Positions 15,428 through 25,830 of a DNA stretch of 33,796 nt are shown here, piece by piece. Position 1 is the stretch's first letter. Every line of letters starts with the position of its first letter. The translations under genes and the position numbers were made by a program. This DNA is from Cellulomonas bogoriensis 69B4 = DSM 16987 (GTDB taxonomy: Bacteria; Actinomycetota; Actinomycetes; Actinomycetales; Cellulomonadaceae): contig NZ_AXCZ01000012.1 of the NCBI RefSeq assembly GCF_000767165.1, forward strand, positions 1-33,796, written 5' to 3'. The notes below the pieces were generated by a model. The model ran no database searches, was not told the origin of the DNA, and saw only the letters and a list, made by a program, of their open reading frames with translations.

Positions 15428-16645
15428 ATGAGCACGTTCCCCGTCCCCCTGAGCGGTGCGAAGGCCCCCACGTTGATGTGGGCGCACGAGCACGACGTCG
15501 AGCACGCCGCGCTGCAGCAGCTGCGCAACATCGCGGCGCTGCCGTGGGTGCGCGGGTTGCGCGTCATGCCGGACGTCCACCTGGGCAAGGGCGCGACCGT
15601 GGGGTCGGTGATCGCGATGAAGGACGCCGTCTCGCCCAACGCCGTCGGGGTCGACATCGGGTGCGGGATGATCGGTGTGCGCACCTCCTTGACCGCCGCC
15701 GACCTGCCGGACGACCTGGGGCCGTTGCGGTCCGCGGTCGAGGCCGCCGTCCCGGTCGGCTTCCGCATGCACGACGAGCCGGTGGACCTCACCCGGTTGC
15801 GGCCCGTGGGCGGCGGGGGTGGTCGGTTCGCCTCCGGCACGGACCAGTTCTGGTCCCGGTTCGACGCCCTGCACCACGGGGTGCGGGGCAGGGAGGCCCG
15901 GGCCCGGCGCCAGCTGGGGACCCTGGGTGGTGGCAACCACTTCATCGAGCTGTGCGTCGACGACGCGGACACCGTGTGGCTGCAGCTGCACTCCGGGTCG
16001 CGGAACATCGGCAAGGAGCTCGCCGAGCGGCACGTCGCCGAGGCCAAGGGCCTGGACCACAACCTGGACCTGCCCGACCGGGACCTGGCCGTGCTGCTGG
16101 CCGGTACCCCGCAGATGGACGCCTACCTGCACGACCTGCGGTGGGCGCAGGAGTACGCGGCCCGGTCCCGTGCGGTGATGATGAGCCTGGTCGTCGAGCA
16201 GGTGCGGCGGTTCTTCACCGCCGCCCGGCCCACGTTCGACGAGGCCGTGAACGTCCACCACAACTACGTGGCCGTCGAGCACGTGGACGGTGAGGAGCTG
16301 ATCGTCACCCGCAAGGGCGCGATCCGCGCCGGGTCCGGCGAGCTGGGCCTCATCCCCGGGTCCATGGGGACGGGCTCGTACGTGGTGCGGGGTCTGGGCA
16401 ACGAGGCGTCGTACTGGTCGGCGTCCCACGGTGCCGGCAGGCGCATGTCGAGGAACAAGGCCCGGCGCACGTTCACCGTCGAGGACCTCGCCGCCCAGAC
16501 CGACGGCGTCGAGTGCCGCAAGGACGCCGGTGTCGTGGACGAGATCCCTGCTGCGTACAAGGACCTCGACCAGGTCATCGCCGCCCAGACCGACCTGGTG
16601 GAGGTCGTCGCACGGCTGCGCACCCTCATGTGCGTCAAGGGCTGA
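15428..16645 (+). CDS. rtcB: RNA-splicing ligase RtcB family protein
   Basis: The 405-residue Mn/GTP-dependent RNA ligase joins 2',3'-cyclic phosphate (or 3'-phosphate) ends to 5'-OH ends, for RNA repair. Motifs seen are P-D-V-H-L-G-K-G, G-V-D-I-G-C-G-M with the metal Cys, L-G-T-L-G-G-G-N-H-F-I-E, and H-S-G-S-R-N-I-G. The guanylylated His is H334 in S-H-G-A-G-R. Length is complete for the bacterial form. ATG 15428 has GAGG about ten bases upstream. No RtcA, archease or RtcR-type regulator lies nearby, so the gene stands alone. A hairpin terminator follows. Confidence 0.95.
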   Translation: MSTFPVPLSGAKAPTLMWAHEHDVEHAALQQLRNIAALPWVRGLRVMPDVHLGKGATVGSVIAMKDAVSPNAVGVDIGCGMIGVRTSLTAADLPDDLGPLRSAVEAAVPVGFRMHDEPVDLTRLRPVGGGGGRFASGTDQFWSRFDALHHGVRGREARARRQLGTLGGGNHFIELCVDDADTVWLQLHSGSRNIGKELAERHVAEAKGLDHNLDLPDRDLAVLLAGTPQMDAYLHDLRWAQEYAARSRAVMMSLVVEQVRRFFTAARPTFDEAVNVHHNYVAVEHVDGEELIVTRKGAIRAGSGELGLIPGSMGTGSYVVRGLGNEASYWSASHGAGRRMSRNKARRTFTVEDLAAQTDGVECRKDAGVVDEIPAAYKDLDQVIAAQTDLVEVVARLRTLMCVKG

Positions 16646-16691
16646 CGCGAACCACCAGCGGTCAGTGGGGAGCGTTCGGTGCGGAATGCGA

Positions 16692-16725
16692 GCGAGGCGC
16701 TCCCCGATCGTGGGGAGCGCCTCGC
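16692..16725 (+). terminator. Hairpin terminator after rtcB
   Basis: A perfect 14-bp stem (GCGAGGCGCTCCCC and its complement) with a 6-base loop lies 47 bases after the rtcB stop. Confidence 0.75.
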
Positions 16726-16741
16726 ATGGACCTACGTTGGG

Positions 16742-16780
16742 CCCGCCGCGCCGGGAGCGTGAGCGTCCCGGCGCGGCGGG
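16742..16780 (-). terminator. Hairpin terminator after the GH9 cellulase
   Basis: A perfect 15-bp stem (CCCGCCGCGCCGGGA and its complement) with a 9-base loop lies 10 bases beyond the cellulase stop. With the neighbouring hairpin it separates the convergent genes. Confidence 0.75.
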
Positions 16781-16789
16781 GTCGGTGGG

Positions 16790-19274
<2,485 letters not shown>

Positions 19275-19446
19275 TAGGGCAGGCGCGGTTCACCGGCCAG
19301 ACCGACGGCACCCCGGTCGCCACCTGGGCTCCGGGTCGACGCATCGGACCAAGGTCCTGATCTTGGGCGTTCGGGTCCGCGGATGCGGTCGTGGACCCTG
19401 TGACGGACAGTGGTCCCACCAGACGATCCGGCTGACGAGGAGTGTC

Positions 19447-20769
19447 ATGAGCACCGGCCCGCGCAGGCTCCCGCACGCGTCCTTGACCGACACCGTGCAG
19501 ATCGTCGGGACGGTGGTGCTGCCGACCCTGGCGCGCGGGGTGATCGTCCGCCGCCCGCCGGTGGTCGCCAAGGCTGAGAAGCTGGACGCGGACCGTCGGG
19601 CCGTGGAGCTGCTGCAGCGCATGCGCCGCAGGTACGGGCGCGGCCCGCTGCGGTTGCGGTTGCCGCGACGCATGGTGGTGCTGCTCGACCCCACTCACGT
19701 GCAGCGGGTCCTGGACCAGACCCCGGAGCCGTTCACCCCGGCGAGCGCGGAGAAGCGTGCCGCCCTGGGGCACTTCCAGCCGCACGGGGTGCTCATCTCC
19801 ACGGGGGCCGAGCGTGACGACCGGCGCCGGTTCAACGAGGAGGTCCTCGACACGACCAGCCCGGTGCACCGCAGTGCCGACGTGATGGTCGGCCGGGTAC
19901 AGGACGAGGTCGACCAGCTTCTGACCAGGGCGCGTCGCGACGGGGCCCTGGTCTGGGACGACTACTCGACCATGTGGGACCGCATGGTGCGCCGGGTGGT
20001 GCTCGGCGACGGGGCCAAGGACGACGAGGAGCTCACCGAGCTGCTGGTGCGGCTGCGTGCCACCGCGAACTGGGCGTTCCTGCACCCGCGTCGGGTCCGT
20101 ACCCGTGCCCGGTTCCTGGACCGGTTGGCCGAGCACGTGGACCGGGCCGAGCCGGGGAGCCTGGCGGCGTCGATGGCCGGCACGCCCACCACGGACATGA
20201 CCGAACCGGGGCAGCAGCCACCCCAGTGGATGTTCGCGTTCGACGCCGCCGCGTGGGCGAGCTTCCGGGCGTTGGCGCTGCTGCACGCATTCCCGGAGCA
20301 GATGGCGCGGGCACGCGAGGAGATCGCCGGGCGTGACCTGAGCACCCCCCAGGACCTGTCGTTCCTGCGGGCGTGCATCCTGGAGTCGTTGCGGTTGTGG
20401 GCCACGACGCCGGCGGTCCTGCGGGAGTCCACCGAGCGCACCCTGTGGGAGGACGGGCCCATGCCGGAGTCCACGTCGATCCTCACCTACGCGCCGCTGT
20501 TCCACCGCGACGACGAGAACCTGCCGTACGCGAACGAGTTCGACCCCGACGTCTGGCTGGACCCCGCCAAGGCCCGCGACTGGCCGCTCATCCCGTTCAG
20601 CGCGGGACCGGCCGAGTGCCCGGGCCGCAACCTGGTGCTGCACGTGTCGAGCTCCATCCTCGCGATGATCCTGGCGGGCACGGAGCTGCGCCTGGAGGAC
20701 GAGGACCGTCTGCACCCCCTGCCCAGCGTGCTGGACCCGTTCTCGTTGCGGTTCCCGGTGGTGGGCTGA
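19447..20769 (+). CDS. Cytochrome P450 with atypical heme and I-helix motifs
   Basis: The 440-residue haem monooxygenase-like protein has no membrane anchor. The K-helix E313-S-L-R316 and the haem-ligand loop F-S-A-G-P-A-E-C391-P-G are present. Two features are unusual. The loop has Ala where most P450s have the haem-propionate Arg. The I-helix, expected as A-G-x-D/E-T-T, reads F-D266-A-A-A-W-A-S, with no acid-Thr pair for oxygen activation. It may use peroxide, have another reaction, or belong to a distinct subfamily. ATG 19447 follows GAGGAG. No ferredoxin or reductase gene is near. nei starts 26 bases downstream but has its own promoter-like element. Confidence 0.92.
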   Translation: MSTGPRRLPHASLTDTVQIVGTVVLPTLARGVIVRRPPVVAKAEKLDADRRAVELLQRMRRRYGRGPLRLRLPRRMVVLLDPTHVQRVLDQTPEPFTPASAEKRAALGHFQPHGVLISTGAERDDRRRFNEEVLDTTSPVHRSADVMVGRVQDEVDQLLTRARRDGALVWDDYSTMWDRMVRRVVLGDGAKDDEELTELLVRLRATANWAFLHPRRVRTRARFLDRLAEHVDRAEPGSLAASMAGTPTTDMTEPGQQPPQWMFAFDAAAWASFRALALLHAFPEQMARAREEIAGRDLSTPQDLSFLRACILESLRLWATTPAVLRESTERTLWEDGPMPESTSILTYAPLFHRDDENLPYANEFDPDVWLDPAKARDWPLIPFSAGPAECPGRNLVLHVSSSILAMILAGTELRLEDEDRLHPLPSVLDPFSLRFPVVG

Positions 20770-20783
20770 CGGCGCGCACTGGC

Positions 20784-20789
20784 TAACCT
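20784..20789 (+). promoter_or_regulatory. -10 element for leaderless nei transcript
   Basis: TAACCT lies exactly six bases before the GTG at 20796, and no Shine-Dalgarno is present. This is the expected geometry when transcription starts at the first base of the start codon. The -35 is weak. Confidence 0.55.
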
Positions 20790-20795
20790 GACCCG

Positions 20796-21755
20796 GTGCC
20801 TGAGGGTCATACCGTCCACCGGATCGCCCGGCGCTTCGAGCTCGACGTCGTGGGTGAGGTCGCCCGGGTGACCTCACCGCAGGGTCGGTTCGCCGACGGG
20901 GCACGGGTGCTCGACGGCCGCCCGGTCGTCGCCGCGCACGCGGTGGGCAAGCACCTGTTCGTGGGGTTCGGTCCCACCGAGGGTGCTGCGCAGCCCGCGC
21001 CGGACCGGTGGTCGGTCGCGTCGTCGTGGTTGCGGGTGCACCTGGGGCTGTACGGGGCGTGGGACTTCCACGGCAGGCTCTCGCCCCTGACCCCCGGGGA
21101 CGTGGCTGTCGGGTCGATGGGCGCACCCCGGTTGCGCCGGTCGGTGCGCGTGGGGGAGGGCGAGTCGACCCTCGCTGACGACGGGCCCTTCCCGCCCGAC
21201 CCGGTGGGCCAGGTGCGGGTGCGGGTCGCGACCGAGCAGACCGTCGCGGACCTGCGGGGCCCCTCGGCGTGCGAGCTCCTCACCGCCGACGAGGTGCGCC
21301 TGCTGGTCGCGCGCGCGGGCCCCGACCCGCACCTGGACGGGTCTGCCGCGGCCAGGCGCCGGTTCGTCGAGGCCGTCCGGGCGCGGCGGGTGGCGGTCGG
21401 TCAGCTCCTCATGGACCAGTCGGTCGTCAGCGGCATCGGCAACATCTACCGCGCCGAGCTCCTGTTCCGTGCCGAGCTCGACCCGTGGACGCCCGGGCGG
21501 ACGGTCCCCGCCGAGGTCGCCGGAACACTGTGGGACGACTGGGCGGTGCTCCTGGAGGACGGGATCACCACCGGGGTGATGCTCACCCGGGCCGATCTCG
21601 CCGAGGGGGACCGGGTGCGCGCCCTGACCGACCCGTCCCTGAGGCACGCGGTGTACGGCCGTGCGGGCCGGCCATGCCTGAGGTGCGCCGCGCCGGTCGT
21701 CGTCGAGCCCATGGCCGGCCGCAAGCTCTACCGCTGCCCGGCCTGCCAGCGTTGA
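20796..21755 (+). CDS. nei: Fpg/Nei family DNA glycosylase (endonuclease VIII-like)
   Basis: The 319-residue base-excision repair enzyme removes oxidised bases and cuts the abasic site. After Met removal the N-terminus is P2-E3-G-H-T-V-H, with Pro as Schiff-base nucleophile and Glu as acid. His after G marks the Nei rather than the MutM branch. The H2TH segment G-Q-L-L-M-D-Q-S-V-V-S-G-I-G-N-I-Y is intact. The C-terminal zinc finger has C294, C297, C314 and C317, with the catalytic R309 in G-R-K-L-Y. The start is GTG 20796, apparently leaderless. Complete length for the actinobacterial Nei family. Confidence 0.95.
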   Translation: MPEGHTVHRIARRFELDVVGEVARVTSPQGRFADGARVLDGRPVVAAHAVGKHLFVGFGPTEGAAQPAPDRWSVASSWLRVHLGLYGAWDFHGRLSPLTPGDVAVGSMGAPRLRRSVRVGEGESTLADDGPFPPDPVGQVRVRVATEQTVADLRGPSACELLTADEVRLLVARAGPDPHLDGSAAARRRFVEAVRARRVAVGQLLMDQSVVSGIGNIYRAELLFRAELDPWTPGRTVPAEVAGTLWDDWAVLLEDGITTGVMLTRADLAEGDRVRALTDPSLRHAVYGRAGRPCLRCAAPVVVEPMAGRKLYRCPACQR

Positions 21756-21919
21756 CGACGGGGACATCGCAGGGCCAGCATCTCGGTTCCGCGTGCGCAG
21801 GGCGTGGGCCCTCGGGATGACCGGAGTCGCGGCTAGGGTTGACGCGGGCGGGTGTCCGGCCATCAGCACGGCTGGCGGTCTCTCCGGGTTCTCTGGTTTC
21901 GGTCGACGATCGGTGGGAC

Positions 21920-23968
21920 GTGCACAGGATCGCTGCGCTGGCGATATGGATGGCGTTGGGGTTCGCGGCAGTCGTCGCTTTCCAGGTGTTCGTCACTGCT
22001 GACGAGGTGCAGCCGGTCGGGACCCAAGGGTCGTTCACGGTGGTCGAGCTCGAGTCCGCCACCAAGGACGATGCGATCGGCGTGATCGACGAGACGGCGA
22101 AATCCCTGGGCGTCAACATCTTCAAGGTGCAGCCGGACTCGTACGGGCTGCCTCAGGAGCGGACGCTCTTCGCGTTCGTCGGGGACCGTGAGGGATTCGA
22201 GGCGAACGGCGGGTACGACTACCCGAGCTTCTCGAGCCGAGCGATGGTCACACACGTCGCGCCGGCCGGTGACATCACGTTCCAGGACCTGCGCGGGAGG
22301 TACGTCACAAGTGCTCCGGCAGCCCAGGTGGAGCAGGTCGTCACCAGGCTCGAGCAAGGGGGCGTCCTCGCGACGAGCACGTCGCTCGGGCCGGGCGTGG
22401 TCGTGCTCCACGGCGCAGCGGAGGGCAACCTCTTCGGCCCGTCCGTCGTGCTGATGCTGGCACTTGGTCTGGCGGTCGCGTACTCGGTGAGTCGCCGCCG
22501 CAAGGTGTATGCGCTCCGCGCGCTTCACGGCTACCGGAGGGTCGCCAGCGTCCGGGCCGAGGTGTGGAGCTGCACGGTCCTGTTCGGCGTGGGCCTGGCC
22601 GTGCTGACGGTGGTCGGCGTGCCCTTCCTCTGGGCCCACAACGGGTTCAACCAGCTGTCAGGGTTCCTTCCGGTGCTCGCCGTGACCGTCCTCGGCCTCT
22701 ACCTCTTCACGGTCGTCGTCGTGCTGGTCGCCGTCCGGGCCGCATCCCGGGGCAGCATCCCCACGATCCTCAAGGGCGAGCGGGCTTCGGTGCGGGAGGG
22801 AGTGCTGGCTGCGACTGCGCAGGTGACGGTCCTGGCCATCGTGATGGCGACGACGTCCGCGGCGATGACGCGCATCGAGTCCGTCGCGGCGACCATGGAC
22901 GAGTACTCCCGGTGGTCCGAGGGCGACCCCCTGTACGCGCTCCGCCTGTCCGTGTCCGGCACGCGTGAGGATGACGTCCGTGACGCTCCAGGGCTGAGCG
23001 CGGTGATCGCAGAGCTGGAGCAGGCGGGCCAGGTGCTGATGGCGCACCCGGGGGACGCGTTCAGCGGTGACCCGGACGCCGAGGTCGGGCCCGAGGGCGC
23101 GCGCTCGATGATCGTGAACCACGCCTACGTCGAGCGTGAGCCCATCGAGGACCCCGACGGCAGGCCCGTGCGCGACCTCCCTACCGGTGAGGACCACTTC
23201 AGCCTCCTCGTCCCCATGTCCTACGACGGGGACGTCGAGCCGTTGCTGCAGCAGTACGTGTCCTTCTTCTCAGGCTTCGCGTGCACCGACGACACCGAAG
23301 GTGGTCGTGCGTCGTGCGACCCCGTCGGGTCTGTCGTGCGGACCAAGGCGGGTCAGGACCTCTTCACGTACAACGGGACGGCGCCTCTGCCTGCTCAGAT
23401 GCAGCCTCCGATGTTCGTGCACGACCCGGTCCTGGTCGTGGTGTCCGCAGACTCCGGACTGATCTCGCCACTGCTGTACCTGTCGTACACCTCGGGCAAC
23501 GACGTCCTGTTCACAGATCCGGACGTCCTCGACAGCCGCCTCCAGGAGCACGGCATCCGGGGCTCGTTCCAGGGCATCGACGACGCGTCCGACGCCGTCT
23601 CGGACTCCGTGGCGTTCAGCCGGCGCCAGCTGCGGATGGATGCGTTCAGCCTGGCACTGGGCTGGGCCGTCCTGGCCCTGGCGGCCGTGGTGATGGTGGC
23701 GGTCTACTGCGACCGTCGTCGACGGCCCATGTTCGTGCAGCTGATCCACGGGTACACCTTCGCCGGGAGGCACTGGCCCTACCTCGCCGGCGCCGCCGCC
23801 CTGTCGCTGCTGGGTGTGGGCATCGCCGGGGCTGCAGGCGGGAGCCTCGCTCACGGCCGTGACGTGGCCGCGGCCGCAGCGTTCGTCACCATCCAGGTCG
23901 TGATCTCCCTGGTTGCGATCAGCATCTACGAGGCCAGGTTCCGTGCCGACGTCATCAAGCGTAACTAG
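21920..23968 (+). CDS. ABC permease of the bacteriocin-associated (lactococcin-972 immunity) type
   Basis: The 682-residue integral membrane protein has one N-terminal helix, an outside loop of about 160 residues, four helices (about residues 175-330), a second large outside domain of about 270 residues with a Cys pair, and three C-terminal helices. This plan and length fit the DUF1430/bacteriocin-associated integral membrane family (TIGR01654), which works with a dedicated ATPase. GTG 21920 follows GGTGGG and places the first helix at the N-terminus. A TTG at 21839 is also in frame but adds a non-hydrophobic leader. Stop and start of the next gene are 9 bases apart, so they form one operon. 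The bacteriocin precursor gene normally found beside such pairs is absent. Confidence 0.82.
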   Translation: MHRIAALAIWMALGFAAVVAFQVFVTADEVQPVGTQGSFTVVELESATKDDAIGVIDETAKSLGVNIFKVQPDSYGLPQERTLFAFVGDREGFEANGGYDYPSFSSRAMVTHVAPAGDITFQDLRGRYVTSAPAAQVEQVVTRLEQGGVLATSTSLGPGVVVLHGAAEGNLFGPSVVLMLALGLAVAYSVSRRRKVYALRALHGYRRVASVRAEVWSCTVLFGVGLAVLTVVGVPFLWAHNGFNQLSGFLPVLAVTVLGLYLFTVVVVLVAVRAASRGSIPTILKGERASVREGVLAATAQVTVLAIVMATTSAAMTRIESVAATMDEYSRWSEGDPLYALRLSVSGTREDDVRDAPGLSAVIAELEQAGQVLMAHPGDAFSGDPDAEVGPEGARSMIVNHAYVEREPIEDPDGRPVRDLPTGEDHFSLLVPMSYDGDVEPLLQQYVSFFSGFACTDDTEGGRASCDPVGSVVRTKAGQDLFTYNGTAPLPAQMQPPMFVHDPVLVVVSADSGLISPLLYLSYTSGNDVLFTDPDVLDSRLQEHGIRGSFQGIDDASDAVSDSVAFSRRQLRMDAFSLALGWAVLALAAVVMVAVYCDRRRRPMFVQLIHGYTFAGRHWPYLAGAAALSLLGVGIAGAAGGSLAHGRDVAAAAAFVTIQVVISLVAISIYEARFRADVIKRN

Positions 23969-23977
23969 GAGGGTCGC

Positions 23978-24799
23978 GTGCGATCAGGAGCTGTAGTCGA
24001 ACCCCTCAAGGCCCGTCCGTTCGAGCTCGTCGTGTCGGGGATGGCCAAGCGGTTCGCGAACAAGACGCTGTGGTCCGACCTGTCGTTCGAGATCCCCTCG
24101 GCGGCCATGACCGTGGTCAGAGGCCCCTCCGGTTCGGGCAAGACCACTCTTCTCAACTGCGTCGGCCTCCTCGAGCCGTTCGACCGGGGCACCGTCGCCT
24201 TCGGTGGGTGGTCCTTCACCGCCGGCTCCCGGAGCGCATCGCGTCGGTGCTTCCGTGACGTCCTGGGCTTCCTGTTCCAGAACTACGGGCTCGTCGAGTC
24301 GTGGAACGTCCGCCGGAACCTGCAGGTTCCGCTCAGGATCCGCCCCGGCTCCCGGAACGGGGGCAGGCACGCGATGGCCGAGGCCCTGGAGCGCGTCGGC
24401 ATGCGTGGGTCCGAGAAGGAGATGATCTACACGCTCTCCGGCGGGGAGCAGCAACGCATCGCCCTGGCCCGTCTGATGCTCAAGTCGCCGTCGGTGGTCC
24501 TGGCCGACGAGCCCACCTCAGCCCTGGACAAGGCGAACGCCGACCTGGTGATGTCGATCCTCGCCGAGGAGGCGCGCCACGGTGCCCTCGTGCTCATCTC
24601 GACCCACAGCGACGAGATCGCCGCCCGCTGCGACCACGCCCTCACCCTCGACGCCAGGCCCTCGAACGAGGAACGCGGCACGCCAGGTCCTCAACGGACG
24701 GAACCGCCCACGACGGTTCGCCGCTCAGACGCCGAGGTCGACGGCAGGGCACCGTGGACGGCGAGCATCGCGTCCACGGTCCGGGACCAGGGGAACTGA
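23978..24799 (+). CDS. ABC transporter ATP-binding protein, lactococcin-972 export group
   Basis: The 273-residue ATPase should power the preceding permease. Walker A G49-P-S-G-S-G-K-T-T, Q-loop F-L-F-Q-N-Y-G-L-V-E-S-W-N-V, signature L-S-G-G-E-Q-Q-R, Walker B V-V-L-A-D-E-P-T-S-A-L-D and H-loop S-T-H-S are intact. The Q-loop text with L-V-E and an N-L a few residues later is typical of the TIGR03608 group. GTG 23978 follows AGGAGGG, which overlaps the permease stop. The last ~50 residues lie beyond the ATPase domain, are Thr/Arg/Pro-rich, and are encoded partly (24691-24799) on the strand opposite a glycosyltransferase 3' end. That tail may be non-functional read-through. Confidence 0.92.
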   Translation: MRSGAVVEPLKARPFELVVSGMAKRFANKTLWSDLSFEIPSAAMTVVRGPSGSGKTTLLNCVGLLEPFDRGTVAFGGWSFTAGSRSASRRCFRDVLGFLFQNYGLVESWNVRRNLQVPLRIRPGSRNGGRHAMAEALERVGMRGSEKEMIYTLSGGEQQRIALARLMLKSPSVVLADEPTSALDKANADLVMSILAEEARHGALVLISTHSDEIAARCDHALTLDARPSNEERGTPGPQRTEPPTTVRRSDAEVDGRAPWTASIASTVRDQGN

Positions 24800-25827
24800 A
24801 GCGCGCGCCGTCGGGCAGCCGACCGGGTCCGGTCCCGGGACCTGCTCAGGACCTCACGGGTCGCGGCTGCGAAGCCGACCGCGGTCGGCTCCGCGCACAC
24901 CCCGGACTCCTCGTCCACCATCTCGACCAGGGCGGAGGTGACGGACGCGACGACGGGCGTCCCGCACGCCAGCGCCTCCAGGGCCGCCAGGCCGAACGTC
25001 TCGACCGGCCCCGGTGCGAGGACGGCGTCGGCGTGGGCGAGCAGGTGCGCGACGGCCGAGCGGTCCGTCACGTGCCCCAGGAACGTGACCGGCAGGCCCC
25101 GTGCCGCACGCTCCACGGCCCGTGCCGACGGCCCGTCACCGATGACGACCAGCCGGGCGCGCAGACCCCCTGCGTGCAGCAGCCGCAACGCCTCGATCGC
25201 GAGGTCCGGGCGCTTCTCCGGTGACAACCGGCTGCACATCACGAGCACCGGTGCCCCCGACCGGGCCGGTGCCCGGACCGGGGTGAACGCCTCCAGGTCC
25301 ACCCCCAGCGGCACGTGCACCGTGCGCACCCCGATGCGGTCGAACTCCCGGGCCGCGAACCGCGTGGTCGTCACCACCCGGAACGCGGACGCCATCACGT
25401 CGTTGTGACGGTCCGCCACGGTCCGTGCCACGCCCGCCGGCAGGTGCAGGCCGGTGCGCAGCACCCCGTCCAGGCGCTCGTGGGCGATCATCACCGCGGG
25501 CACGCCGCGCGCGTCGGCCCACGCGCCCAGGCCCCCCAGGGTGAACCGGTCCGAGACCTCCAGACGGTCGGGGGTGAGCGCGTCCAAGGTCCGGCGCACC
25601 CGGCGCACGTCCAGCAGCGCCCGGTACCCGCCGGTCCACGGCACCACCGGTCCCGGCAACCGGATCAGCGTCCCCCACGAGCGGCGCTCGGTCGACAGGT
25701 GCGTGCCCGGGGCCACGAGCGTGAACTGGTGCCCGCGCTCGCGGTACCCGGCCCCCAGGGCGTGGGCGGTGGTGCGGATGCCGCCGCTGTGGGGTGCGTA
25801 GGCGTTGGTCAGGTGGACGACGTGCAC
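24691..25827 (-). CDS. GT-B glycosyltransferase (GT4 type)
   Basis: The 378-residue cytosolic glycosyltransferase probably acts on a lipid or cell-envelope acceptor. The N-terminal acceptor domain begins V-V-H-L-T-N-A-Y-A-P-H-S-G-G-I, with the glycine-rich loop. The donor domain has S-R-L-S-P-E-K-R-P-D, V-I-G-D-G-P and P-G-P-V-E-T-F-G-L-A-A-L-E-A-L-A-C-G-T-P-V-V, the retaining GT4 E-x7-E motif. Sugar donor unknown. GTG 25827 has GGTGAGG upstream. The gene starts 3 bases after the stop of another GT4 enzyme, so the two act together. Its last 109 bases overlap the convergent ABC gene. Confidence 0.93.
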   Translation of the reverse strand: MHVVHLTNAYAPHSGGIRTTAHALGAGYRERGHQFTLVAPGTHLSTERRSWGTLIRLPGPVVPWTGGYRALLDVRRVRRTLDALTPDRLEVSDRFTLGGLGAWADARGVPAVMIAHERLDGVLRTGLHLPAGVARTVADRHNDVMASAFRVVTTTRFAAREFDRIGVRTVHVPLGVDLEAFTPVRAPARSGAPVLVMCSRLSPEKRPDLAIEALRLLHAGGLRARLVVIGDGPSARAVERAARGLPVTFLGHVTDRSAVAHLLAHADAVLAPGPVETFGLAALEALACGTPVVASVTSALVEMVDEESGVCAEPTAVGFAAATREVLSRSRDRTRSAARRRALQFPWSRTVDAMLAVHGALPSTSASERRTVVGGSVR

Positions 25828-25830
25828 CGG

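Noticed and set aside
15218-16429. A 403-codon minus-strand frame opposite rtcB
   Set aside because: RtcB motifs on the plus strand are complete. The minus frame has repetitive His/Pro/Arg/Gly text and no start signal.
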